From an uncultured Atopobium sp. (GTDB taxonomy: Bacteria > Actinomycetota > Coriobacteriia > Coriobacteriales > Atopobiaceae), in the NCBI GenBank assembly GCA_937990665.1, contig CALKRF010000046.1:1-14525 (forward strand): a DNA stretch of 14,525 nucleotides, given 5' to 3'. Below, one piece after another: positions 1 through 6,564 of this stretch. Below the pieces are notes generated by a model. That model worked only from the letters and a program-made list of their open reading frames with translations. It was not told where the DNA came from and made no database searches. Position numbers and translations under genes: made by a program. Within the stretch, counting starts at the first letter, position 1; each line of letters starts with the position of its first letter.

Positions 1-33
1 CAAAGAATCTGTGTTTGGGACACAGATTCTTTG
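1..33. repeat. 13-bp perfect inverted repeat (hairpin)
   Basis: CAAAGAATCTGTG at 1-13 is exactly complementary to CACAGATTCTTTG at 21-33, with a 7-base loop between. The right arm is also the start of the first ~30-bp tandem unit, so the left arm looks like an inverted copy of that repeat at the window edge. No T-tract follows on the plus strand. On the minus strand the bases after the stem are outside the window, so a terminator for the cysS-rlmB-NYN operon cannot be confirmed or excluded. Confidence 0.75.
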
Positions 34-111
34 ATGAAATCAGGCAAATCCACAGTTTCTTTGATGTTTTCAGGCAAGAGTTACAGATTCTTTGCAGAAA
101 TCAGGCGAGCT
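21..111. repeat. three imperfect ~30-bp tandem repeats
   Basis: Units lie at 21-50, 51-80 and 82-111 (spacing 30 then 31). They share a YACAG-A/T-TTCTTTG core, a variable triplet region, and a TCAGGC-A/G-A end. Units 1 and 2 are in phase as a 10-residue repeat on either strand (plus: FFDEIRQ / FFDVFRQ; minus: LPENIKETVD / LPDFIKESVS), but the third is shifted by one base. A frameshifted 3' end of an off-window repeat protein is therefore possible but unproven. There is no unique spacer between units, so this is not a CRISPR array. Confidence 0.7.
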
Positions 112-138
112 AATCGCGCCCAGACGCGCGCCGGACGT

Positions 139-192
139 ATTGGTGCGGTTAGGCACATTGGTGCAGTTGGGCACATTGGCGCGTTGGATACA
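139..192. repeat. three 18-bp tandem repeats
   Basis: Units at 139-156, 157-174 and 175-192 each begin ATTGG-C/T-GC; the first two differ at only two positions and the third is more diverged. They lie in the 222-base stretch after the stop codon of the NYN gene. No gene in this stretch can be defended, and no T-tract terminator was seen after the NYN stop. The function is unknown; it may be simple tandem duplication in non-coding DNA. Confidence 0.65.
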
Positions 193-222
193 GTCGGGCG
201 CGGGAGACGCTGACCTGGCCGT

Positions 223-801
223 CTATCTACCAAGCAGCTTCCAGAGTTTCTCGCGCTGTTCTGGAGAAATGCGGTCTTCAAGCGTCATGCGCGTGCTGAC
301 CTGATCGCGACGCATCTCTTCGACAATGTTATCTGCCTGGGAAATCTCGTGGACCAGCGCTGCGCTGGCAATGCGTGTGACCTCGCCGGGACCAAAGCCG
401 GCTGTAGCGCGAATGTCCCTATCCGACGTGACCAGAAATACCTTGCGACCAGCCTCTCGCGCGTCCGTGACCAGGCGCTCGATGACGCTATCTGCAGACT
501 CCCCCGTCTCGGAGAAAACCAGCTGCACGCCAGCATGGCTACGCTCCGGGCGCTCGTCGTTTACGTTTCCCTTGCCGTCGAACACAATAACGGCCTCGTA
601 GGTGCCCTGCGCAAACGTGGCAACGTCAGAAATGAGCGCCAAACGGGCGCGATAAAACGGATCGGTGTTGAGGTGATAGGCTCTCTCAGCAGCGGTTTCT
701 TGTGCAGAAGAGCCACGCTCATCCAGCAGCGCCTCATAGCGAGGAGTTGCCAGCATGACGTTATAGCCATCGACTACAAGCAGCGATTTTTTCTGAGCCA
801 T
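223..801 (-). CDS. NYN-domain (YacP/Rae1-like) ribonuclease
   Basis: A 192-residue protein of the NYN/YacP family (PIN-like fold). The Bacillus subtilis member, Rae1, is a ribosome-associated endoribonuclease; whether this one cuts mRNA in the ribosomal A site is inference. Visible motifs are VVDGYNV at about residues 9-15 with Asp11, VIVFDGKGN at 71-79 with Asp75, ADSVIERLV around 103-111 with Asp104, and VTSDRDIR at 124-131 with Asp127 and Asp129. These form the acidic cluster expected to bind metal. The length fits the family. The ATG has AGGAAG 8 bases upstream (810-815). The gene lies 45 bases after rlmB in the same reading frame, separated only by in-frame stops, as the last visible gene of cysS-rlmB-NYN. 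That order matches cysS-...-rlmB-yacP in Firmicutes. No N-terminal signal or membrane segment is seen. Confidence 0.9.
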   Translation of the reverse strand: MAQKKSLLVVDGYNVMLATPRYEALLDERGSSAQETAAERAYHLNTDPFYRARLALISDVATFAQGTYEAVIVFDGKGNVNDERPERSHAGVQLVFSETGESADSVIERLVTDAREAGRKVFLVTSDRDIRATAGFGPGEVTRIASAALVHEISQADNIVEEMRRDQVSTRMTLEDRISPEQREKLWKLLGR

Positions 802-804
802 ACC

Positions 805-858
805 TTACGCTTCCTGGGCTTCCTGGACTTCTTACGCTTCCTGAGCTTACGCTTCCTG
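805..858 (-). repeat. tripled in-frame Gln-Glu-Ala-stop cassette
   Basis: On the minus strand the 12-mer CAGGAAGCGTAA occurs at 847-858, 832-843 and 805-816, all in the frame of rlmB and of the downstream NYN gene. A fourth partial copy (CAGGAA) is at 820-825. The first copy encodes the last three residues and stop codon of RlmB. The last supplies the AGGAAG ribosome-binding site of the NYN gene. Between the stops only short peptides would be encoded (AQEA; EVQEAQEA). Tandem duplication of the gene end is the simplest origin. Confidence 0.85.
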
Positions 859-1884
859 AGTCCTGCGGAGCCATTCGTAGCACATGACCGTTGTTGCCTG
901 AGCAACATTCAGGGACTCTACCTGGCCAAACTGAGGAAGCTTGCACGTAAAATCGCACTTCTCGAGCATAAGGCGAGAAATTCCTGAACCTTCAGAGCCC
1001 ATGACAAGTGCAAGGCGACCTCCCATAGGAGCCTCCCACACGGACTGAGTGGCGTGCTCGGTAGAGCCACATGTCCAAAAACCTGCGGCTTTAAGCTCTT
1101 CAAGAGCGCGCGGCAGATTAGAAACTTGGGCGATTGGCAGGTGAAGCACAGCTCCTGCAGACGTCTTATATGCTCCAACGCCAACTCGGGCGGCGCGGGC
1201 GTTTGCAATAATAACGCCAGCTGCACCAACTACCTCGGCACTTCTTACGATTGCACCGAAGTTTCCCTCATCAGTGACGTGATCGAGGACCACAACCAGA
1301 GCGTCTTCGGAACCAGCGCGCTGAATGATTTCAGAGAGGTCGGCATAAGCAAACGGCTGTGTACGGACAATAACGCCCTGGTGAGCGCCGTGGCTTGAAA
1401 GTGAATCGAGTACTGGCTTTGCAACACGCTCGACAGGAATACCCTCCTGCTCAAGCTGACGTGCAAGAGCCTCAATCTCCTGGTCCTTCTGTCCGCTTGC
1501 GGCTTGTACCAGCGCATTCTTCAAAGGAATGCCCACAGTCAGCGCCTCTGCTACTGCGCGACGACCCTCGATAAGATCGGTTGCAGGCTTCTTGTTACCG
1601 GGACGTCCAGCGCCAGCGCCTCGCTGTCCACCAGCGCCTTTCTGTCCGCGAGTGCCCTGAGCTGCACGTGTGCCTTGTGCAGAACGGCTTCCCTTTGAAC
1701 CCTGGCCATTCTTGGCTCCGAAATAACCGCCCCAGTCGGCAACCTTCTTGGAGCCGCGACCTGCAGCTCCCCCGCGGCCTGCAGCTCCGCCGCGACCGAA
1801 AGCGCCACGACCTGCACCAGCACCGCGACCGGCAGTACCCTCGGAACGAGTGTTTTTAGAGGTAGAACGCTGATTTCTTGCCAT
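847..1884 (-). CDS. rlmB: TrmH/RlmB-family 23S rRNA 2'-O-ribose methyltransferase
   Basis: A 345-residue SPOUT-class RNA methyltransferase, probably methylating the ribose of a 23S rRNA guanosine with S-adenosylmethionine. Residues 1-100 are low complexity, rich in Arg-Gly and Ala-Gly (for example GRGGAAGRGGAAGRG near 30-44). The substrate-binding domain starts near DLIEGRRAVAEAL (103-115). The SPOUT motifs follow: LDHVTDEGNFGAIVRSAE (200-217) with Asn208 and Arg214, LVMGSEGSGIS (293-303), and VESLNVAQATTVMCYEWLR (322-340). The typical family core is about 245 residues, so the extra length is entirely the N-terminal tail, a common trait in actinobacterial members. The ATG follows the cysS stop by 2 bases, implying translational coupling. 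The exact target nucleotide cannot be read from sequence; a related TrmH-family specificity is the main alternative. Confidence 0.93.
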   Translation of the reverse strand: MARNQRSTSKNTRSEGTAGRGAGAGRGAFGRGGAAGRGGAAGRGSKKVADWGGYFGAKNGQGSKGSRSAQGTRAAQGTRGQKGAGGQRGAGAGRPGNKKPATDLIEGRRAVAEALTVGIPLKNALVQAASGQKDQEIEALARQLEQEGIPVERVAKPVLDSLSSHGAHQGVIVRTQPFAYADLSEIIQRAGSEDALVVVLDHVTDEGNFGAIVRSAEVVGAAGVIIANARAARVGVGAYKTSAGAVLHLPIAQVSNLPRALEELKAAGFWTCGSTEHATQSVWEAPMGGRLALVMGSEGSGISRLMLEKCDFTCKLPQFGQVESLNVAQATTVMCYEWLRRTQEA

Positions 1885-1886
1885 AG

Positions 1887-3368
1887 TTAGTCTGCCTTAC
1901 GCTTTAGTCGAGCGCCAGCGGCGGTATCTTCAATCAAAAGTCCAAGCTCGGCAATGCCGTCTCTAATTTGATCAGCAACTGCCCAGTTCTTCTGGGAACG
2001 AGCCTCCTGACGAGCAGCAAGCAAAGCCTCTGCAGCCTCGTCAGCTGACGAACCCTCATAGCCTGCTACCTGAGCGGCAAGCGCCACAAGCTCTTCTGGT
2101 AAATCAGAGGTAGACGCCGCCTGAGTCAAATCAATTCCCAAAGCTCCCGTGAGCTCGCACAACATATCTGCTGCACGGAGAACAGGACTTGCGCCAACGT
2201 TCTGACCAACCTCTGCAAGATACGTATTTGCAGCAGTTACCAGAGCAAAGATAGCAGCGAGTGCTCCTGCGGTATTGAAATCATCATCCATCTGAGCGTC
2301 AAACTCGCTCTGAGCTGTATTGATTGCCTCAGCAAGCGTGCTATCAGCGTCGGAAAGTTCGTGCTGAGCAGAAGACTGCTTGAAAGCCCAGCGGAGATTT
2401 GCAACGCAGGTCTTCATGCGCTCAAGCGTACCAACGGTGCCCTCAAGGCGCTCAAACGAGAAATCAAGTGGTGCACGATAGTGCGTTTGAAGCATCAAAA
2501 GTCTTACTGCATCTGCAGGGTACTTGTCCAAAACTTCCTTGAGTGTGTAGAAGTTGCCCAAAGACTTGGACATCTTCTCGCCATCAACGCGAAGCATTCC
2601 GGTGTGCATCCAATAATTGGCGAGAGGAGCGTGCCAGGCGCAAGATGCCTGCGCGGTCTCGTTCTCATGATGAGGGAATACCAGGTCAGAGCCACCGCCG
2701 TGAATGTCAATTGGAGTGCCCAGGTAGCGATGAATCATGGCGCAGCACTCACTGTGCCAACCTGGACGACCTTCTCCCCAAGGGCTTGGCCAGCTAGGCT
2801 CACCAGGCTTTGCAGCTTTCCAGAGTGCAAAGTCAAATGGATCGCGTTTCTCGTCATTAACCTCAACGCGCTCACCTGCGCGAAGCTGATCAAGATCGCG
2901 ACCAGAAAGCACGCCATAGCCGTGGTCAGAACGAACCGAGAAGTACACGTCGCCCGAAGGCACCGCGTAAGCATAGCCCTGTTCAATCAATGATTGAATC
3001 ATCTGAAGCATGGCTTCAATCTCGTGCGTTGCACGAGGACGAATATCTGGGTCCAGTATATTGAAGCGGTGCATCTGCTCGATAAACGCCTGAGAAAACT
3101 CTTCAGAAACCTCTTGAGCAGTCCTTCCCTGCTCAATGGCGCGCTGAATAATCTTGTCGTCAACGTCAGTCAGGTTCTGAGCGAAGGTGACCTCATAACC
3201 CTTGTGCATCAGATAACGGCGAATAACATCAAACGAGAGGAAGGTACGGGCGTTTCCGATGTGAATCTGATCGTAAACCGTAGGACCGCACACGTACATG
3301 CGGATTTTGCCCTCGTCGATTGGCTTGAACTCTTCTTTTTTATGCGTCTGAGTGTTATAGACAAGCAT
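1887..3368 (-). CDS. cysS: cysteinyl-tRNA synthetase
   Basis: A 493-residue class I aminoacyl-tRNA synthetase that charges tRNA-Cys in the cytoplasm. It has CGPTVYDQIHIGNAR at 27-41 (HIGH-type motif HIGN at 36-39), the family signature GWHSECCAM at 203-211, HGGGSDLVFPHHENE at 223-237, and KMSKS at 265-269. Cys27, Cys208, His233 and Glu237 are the likely zinc ligands. The C-terminal DALR and anticodon region follows to residue 493. The open frame extends to 3437, but the ATG at 3366-3368 is preferred. It aligns with normal CysS N-termini, has GAGGAG 5 bases upstream, and a TATACT -10 box lies inside the longer frame. It is the first gene of an operon with rlmB (2-base gap) and the NYN RNase. 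Its leader is too short for a T-box. Confidence 0.97.
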   Translation of the reverse strand: MLVYNTQTHKKEEFKPIDEGKIRMYVCGPTVYDQIHIGNARTFLSFDVIRRYLMHKGYEVTFAQNLTDVDDKIIQRAIEQGRTAQEVSEEFSQAFIEQMHRFNILDPDIRPRATHEIEAMLQMIQSLIEQGYAYAVPSGDVYFSVRSDHGYGVLSGRDLDQLRAGERVEVNDEKRDPFDFALWKAAKPGEPSWPSPWGEGRPGWHSECCAMIHRYLGTPIDIHGGGSDLVFPHHENETAQASCAWHAPLANYWMHTGMLRVDGEKMSKSLGNFYTLKEVLDKYPADAVRLLMLQTHYRAPLDFSFERLEGTVGTLERMKTCVANLRWAFKQSSAQHELSDADSTLAEAINTAQSEFDAQMDDDFNTAGALAAIFALVTAANTYLAEVGQNVGASPVLRAADMLCELTGALGIDLTQAASTSDLPEELVALAAQVAGYEGSSADEAAEALLAARQEARSQKNWAVADQIRDGIAELGLLIEDTAAGARLKRKAD

Positions 3369-3401
3369 GCATACTCCTCGCAACCATTGTGTATTGGTGT
3401 A

Positions 3402-3407
3402 AGTATA
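3402..3407 (-). promoter_or_regulatory. -10 box candidate for cysS operon
   Basis: Minus-strand TATACT (plus AGTATA) lies about 34 bases before the cysS ATG, giving a predicted leader of about 27 bases with a GAGGAG ribosome-binding site. The hexamer 17 bases further upstream (GTAAAG) is a poor -35 match, so the call rests on the -10 box and its position. Confidence 0.4.
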
Positions 3408-3510
3408 AACGGTTTGTGAAAAACCTTTACGTTCCATACCTTATCAATCAAAATTCAATTTTGTTACCACTCGCGGATTTGTGCTGGATTGTTTTTTTGT
3501 TGTATTAAAC

Positions 3511-3540
3511 TTATCGGACAAAATTTAAAGAATTTATATT
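3511..3540 (+). promoter_or_regulatory. weak promoter candidate for the ABC exporter in an AT-rich divergent region
   Basis: The 240 bases between the divergent cysS and ABC genes (3369-3608) turn strongly AT-rich from about 3480. TATATT at 3535-3540 could be a -10 box, but the -35 position (TTATCG, 3511-3516, spacer 18) is poor. No operator palindrome, small ORF or terminator was recognised in the stretch. Confidence 0.25.
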
Positions 3541-3608
3541 TGAATCAAAACTGCAAAGAACTAGAAGACAAAAAATCTTGCTCTTAACAACTTCAGAAGG
3601 TGATTCGA

Positions 3609-5249
3609 ATGAGTAAGTTTTTTAACATTACCCGCTACTGTATATCTACCATTCTGGATAAAGGCAGTCTTGCGATTTTTCTCTTTCTGTCATTCTTTGT
3701 CACAGCGCTTATGGTGATCCAACCTCTTCTTGTTGGATTTGTAATTAATCTTTTTATTTCAGGAACAACTTGGAGCGAGATACTTTTCTATTGCGCCGTA
3801 GTTGCCGCACTAGGAATCCTCATTGCCGGCTGTTCCTATCTTACTAAAACACGCTATTGTCAGTTACAGATTGATTCTGCGTTTACTATTGAGCGACAGC
3901 TGATTGACAAGATTCAACATGCAGATTCATCGTTTTTCTCGTCATATGATTCTGGACATTACCGCCAGACAGTAAATAATGACGCTAATGACGTTTCGAT
4001 TTTTATACTTACACAATGTGTGAGCTTTGCAACAACTGTGGTCTCCGTCATAGGCACGCTTGCGATTATTTTATATTTGAACCCATTAACCGCTCTTGTA
4101 ACAGCTGTTCTGCTGTTAGTGAGTTTTATTATCTATAAGCAAATCCAAGCTTCGGCCTATAAAAGATACAAAGAATCTAAAGAGCTGCGGTCACAGTATG
4201 GATCTATTGAGCTTTCCCAATTCACAGACGTAGATTTTATCAGGCGTCATTCTCTCTTTGAGCGTTTCTTTAATCAGCACTATGCCGTCAATCAAAAACT
4301 TCGTAGCGCTATTCATCAGCAGTACAAACTGGAGTTTGGCGTACAGGAATTAAACAATGCTGTAATTGCCATATTCCAAGCTATTGTCTTTATTGCCTGT
4401 GCATATCAAATTTTCCTAGGAGCACTACAGCCTGGCTATATTGCAACCATTTCAAGCTATTTTGTATCGCTTTTAGGCTCTATTACGCTTCTTATGGAAT
4501 TTGGCATGGCTTATCAGAGCATTACGGTAAGTCTTAATCGAATTGAGCAGATTCTTGATTTACCTCAAGAATCCGTTGGTAACATCGTTCCATCAGAGAA
4601 CGTCAATCAAATTACCTGCACAAATGTATCTTTCTCTTATCCACATTCAAATAAAGTGCTGATGAACAACTTGTCTTGTAGTTTTGCAAAAGGAAATATA
4701 TACGCCATTACCGGTGGAAACGGTACAGGCAAATCAACATTTCTGAAGCTCATTAACGGAGAGTGGGCTTCTCATCTATCAGGCACTATTGCCATTAATG
4801 AGGATTTGCTCACTCAAATTAATCAGTATGAACTTCGAAAAAATACTCTTGGATTTACCGAGCAAGAGCCAAGCATTGTTGACGATACGGTAAGAAATAA
4901 TCTGACTCTACTCTGCAAAAACCAACCAACAGATGAAGAGATAATCAGCTATATCAAGCTGTTCAATCTGGAAAAATTGCTGCTTGGTGATGATCAAAAT
5001 CTTGATGTTCGCCTGGGTGAACGAAGCTCTGCTATCTCTGGTGGAGAAAAGCAAAAGATTGCAATTATCCGCATGATGCTTATGAACCCAAGTGTTATGT
5101 TGCTTGACGAGCCAACCTCTGCATTAGATCAAAAAAGTGTTGATGTCCTTCTTAATCTTCTCAAGAAGGTCAAGCAGGACCACATAATACTGCTCATATC
5201 TCATGACCCTAAAGTGGTGGAAGCAGCCGACCATATCGTAGAGCTATAA
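3609..5249 (+). CDS. ABC exporter half-transporter (fused membrane and ATPase domains)
   Basis: A 546-residue ABC exporter of the MsbA/LmrA-like layout; its substrate is unknown. The membrane domain (about 1-310) has hydrophobic spans near 21-48, 58-76, 136-156, 160-177, 252-271 and 278-299, the six expected. The ATPase domain follows: Walker A GGNGTGKST (369-377), Q-loop EQEP near 418-421, signature ISGGEKQK (476-483; Glu replaces the usual Gln of LSGGQ), Walker B VMLLDE (496-501), D-loop SALD (504-507) and switch His532. There is no C39 peptidase domain. The ATG at 3609 is preferred over the in-frame GTG at 3600 because AGAAGG (3595-3600) sits 8 bases ahead. It is visibly more AT-rich than its neighbours, on the opposite strand from ispF and cysS, and convergent with ispF across 23 bases. 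That suggests later acquisition. As a half-transporter it should act as a homodimer or with an unseen partner. Confidence 0.93.
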   Translation: MSKFFNITRYCISTILDKGSLAIFLFLSFFVTALMVIQPLLVGFVINLFISGTTWSEILFYCAVVAALGILIAGCSYLTKTRYCQLQIDSAFTIERQLIDKIQHADSSFFSSYDSGHYRQTVNNDANDVSIFILTQCVSFATTVVSVIGTLAIILYLNPLTALVTAVLLLVSFIIYKQIQASAYKRYKESKELRSQYGSIELSQFTDVDFIRRHSLFERFFNQHYAVNQKLRSAIHQQYKLEFGVQELNNAVIAIFQAIVFIACAYQIFLGALQPGYIATISSYFVSLLGSITLLMEFGMAYQSITVSLNRIEQILDLPQESVGNIVPSENVNQITCTNVSFSYPHSNKVLMNNLSCSFAKGNIYAITGGNGTGKSTFLKLINGEWASHLSGTIAINEDLLTQINQYELRKNTLGFTEQEPSIVDDTVRNNLTLLCKNQPTDEEIISYIKLFNLEKLLLGDDQNLDVRLGERSSAISGGEKQKIAIIRMMLMNPSVMLLDEPTSALDQKSVDVLLNLLKKVKQDHIILLISHDPKVVEAADHIVEL

Positions 5250-5272
5250 CTTATTGCGCGGTGCGTCCCAGC

Positions 5273-5764
5273 TTACGCGCTACGTCCCAGCAGTACAACT
5301 GCCCAGGCAGCAATGCCTTCTTGAGTGCCCACAAAGCCAAGGCCTTCGGTGGTGGTTGCTTTTACGCCAACTTTATCTGGCGAAACACCCATGACCTCAG
5401 CCATGCGGTTTCTCATAGCATCGCGATGAGGGAGCAACTTAGGCGCCTGAGCTGCAACGGTGCAATCACAATCCAGAAGCTCAAAGCCCTTATCGCGAAC
5501 AAGCTGCATAACATGGGACAGAAGCATCATAGAATCAGCATCCTCATAAGCGGGGTCTGTATCAGGGAAAAGCTGGCCAATGTCGCCTAAGCGCATGGCT
5601 CCTAGCAGGGCATCCATGAGCGCATGAGCCAAAACATCAGCATCGGAGTGGCCGAGAAGACCTTTGGTGTGCTCAATTTTGATGCCACCTAAGATAAGAT
5701 CTCTACCCTCTACCAGGCGATGAACATCGTATCCGTGGCCAATTTTAAGCTCTGGCATGCTCAC
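5273..5764 (-). CDS. ispF: 2-C-methyl-D-erythritol 2,4-cyclodiphosphate synthase
   Basis: A 163-residue IspF of normal family length. It converts CDP-ME 2-phosphate to MEcPP with release of CMP in the MEP isoprenoid pathway, as a homotrimer. Motifs are GHGYDVHRL (9-17; metal ligands Asp13 and His15), LLGHSDADVLAHALMDALLG (36-55; His47 third ligand), GDIGQLFPDTDP (60-71) and the C-terminal KATTTEGLGFVGTQEG segment that shapes the substrate pocket. The annotated GTG start overlaps the ispD stop as GTGA, typical of translational coupling. An in-frame ATG at 5756-5758, two residues further in, is equally possible. It is the last gene of disA-ispD-ispF. No intrinsic terminator is visible in the 23 bases before the convergent ABC gene. 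Confidence 0.96.
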   Translation of the reverse strand: MSMPELKIGHGYDVHRLVEGRDLILGGIKIEHTKGLLGHSDADVLAHALMDALLGAMRLGDIGQLFPDTDPAYEDADSMMLLSHVMQLVRDKGFELLDCDCTVAAQAPKLLPHRDAMRNRMAEVMGVSPDKVGVKATTTEGLGFVGTQEGIAAWAVVLLGRSA

Positions 5765-6564
5765 TCTACAGCCCCACTTCCGGTTGCGCCTTCTACCAGG
5801 CGACGGCTGAGCGTAGCCTCAACAATTGCAAGGTCAGACGGGTACGTGACCTTCACGTTTTCTCGTTGCGACTCAACGCACAGCACCGTAAGACCAAGTC
5901 GCTCAACTAACGACGAGTCATCGGTTCCCTGGTAGCCTTCCTGACGAGCTACCTCGTGGGCTTCAAGAAGCGTGCGTGTCTTGAACACCTGAGGGGTCTG
6001 AGCAGCCCAGAACGTTGAGCGGTCAGGCGTATCTACAATGGTTGCACCATCTACGCGCTTCAGCGTATCAGTTGCGCGGTGAGCCAAAATTGCTCCCGCA
6101 ATCTTAGGCGACTTGCGAACTGTACCAATGACCTGCTCAATAGTCTCTACCTCAATGAGCGGACGAACCGCGTCATGAACAGAAACAAAATCATATCCAG
6201 CAGGCACTACCTGGAGCGCGTTGTAAACCGATTCTTGCCTGGTAACACCAGACGTGGCAAAATGAACGGGTTTGTGGAGTACAAGCTTGCCCAAAACACC
6301 CTCTTGAACTGCAGAGCGTTTCTCGTCAGAGCAAGCAATCACAATGTGAGCCACGCTTGGCGCGTGATCAAACGCAAGGATTGACCAGCTCATCAGCGGA
6401 AGACCGCAGACAGAAATAAACTGCTTGCCGTCGGGATATCCAAAGCGCTCGCCAATGCCACCGGCCACAATGACGGCAACGGTATCGGCTTTTGCTCCAT
6501 GAGTTGTGAGGCGAGAAGGACGTGGCTTTGACACGACCTTTGCACAGGTGCTGCTTGCAGCCAT
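5761..6564 (-). CDS. ispD: 2-C-methyl-D-erythritol 4-phosphate cytidylyltransferase
   Basis: A 267-residue IspD that joins CTP and MEP to form CDP-ME, two steps before IspF in the pathway. Motifs are VIVAGGIGERFGYPDGKQF (31-49) with Arg40 and Lys47 matching the catalytic Arg/Lys of the family, SGVTRQESVYNAL (105-117), VHDAVRPL (129-136), RATDTLKR (163-170), AAQTPQVF (187-194), TDDSSLVE (214-221) and KVTYPSDL (238-245). Residues 1-27 are an extra hydrophilic N-terminal stretch before the Rossmann-like core, so the protein is longer than the usual ~230. The ATG overlaps the disA stop by one base (TAATG), which supports this start through coupling; the ribosome-binding site itself is weak. Confidence 0.96.
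   Translation of the reverse strand: MAASSTCAKVVSKPRPSRLTTHGAKADTVAVIVAGGIGERFGYPDGKQFISVCGLPLMSWSILAFDHAPSVAHIVIACSDEKRSAVQEGVLGKLVLHKPVHFATSGVTRQESVYNALQVVPAGYDFVSVHDAVRPLIEVETIEQVIGTVRKSPKIAGAILAHRATDTLKRVDGATIVDTPDRSTFWAAQTPQVFKTRTLLEAHEVARQEGYQGTDDSSLVERLGLTVLCVESQRENVKVTYPSDLAIVEATLSRRLVEGATGSGAVE

Noticed and set aside
21..111. possible CRISPR array
   Set aside because: The ~30-bp units are directly adjacent with no unique spacers and are too diverged from one another.
349..987. 212-codon plus-strand frame over the NYN gene and the end of rlmB
   Set aside because: It is antisense to two conserved proteins, has no motifs and no ribosome-binding site.
3369..3437. longer CysS start at 3437
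   Set aside because: The extra 23 residues do not fit the family N-terminus, and the -10 box lies inside this extension; ATG at 3368 has a strong ribosome-binding site.
3369..3608. T-box or other riboswitch ahead of cysS
   Set aside because: The predicted leader is only about 27 bases and no T-box core or terminator/antiterminator pair was found.
5250..5285. GCGCG/CGCGC hairpin between the ABC gene and ispF as a bidirectional terminator
   Set aside because: Only 5 bp of stem with a long loop and no T-tract on either strand.
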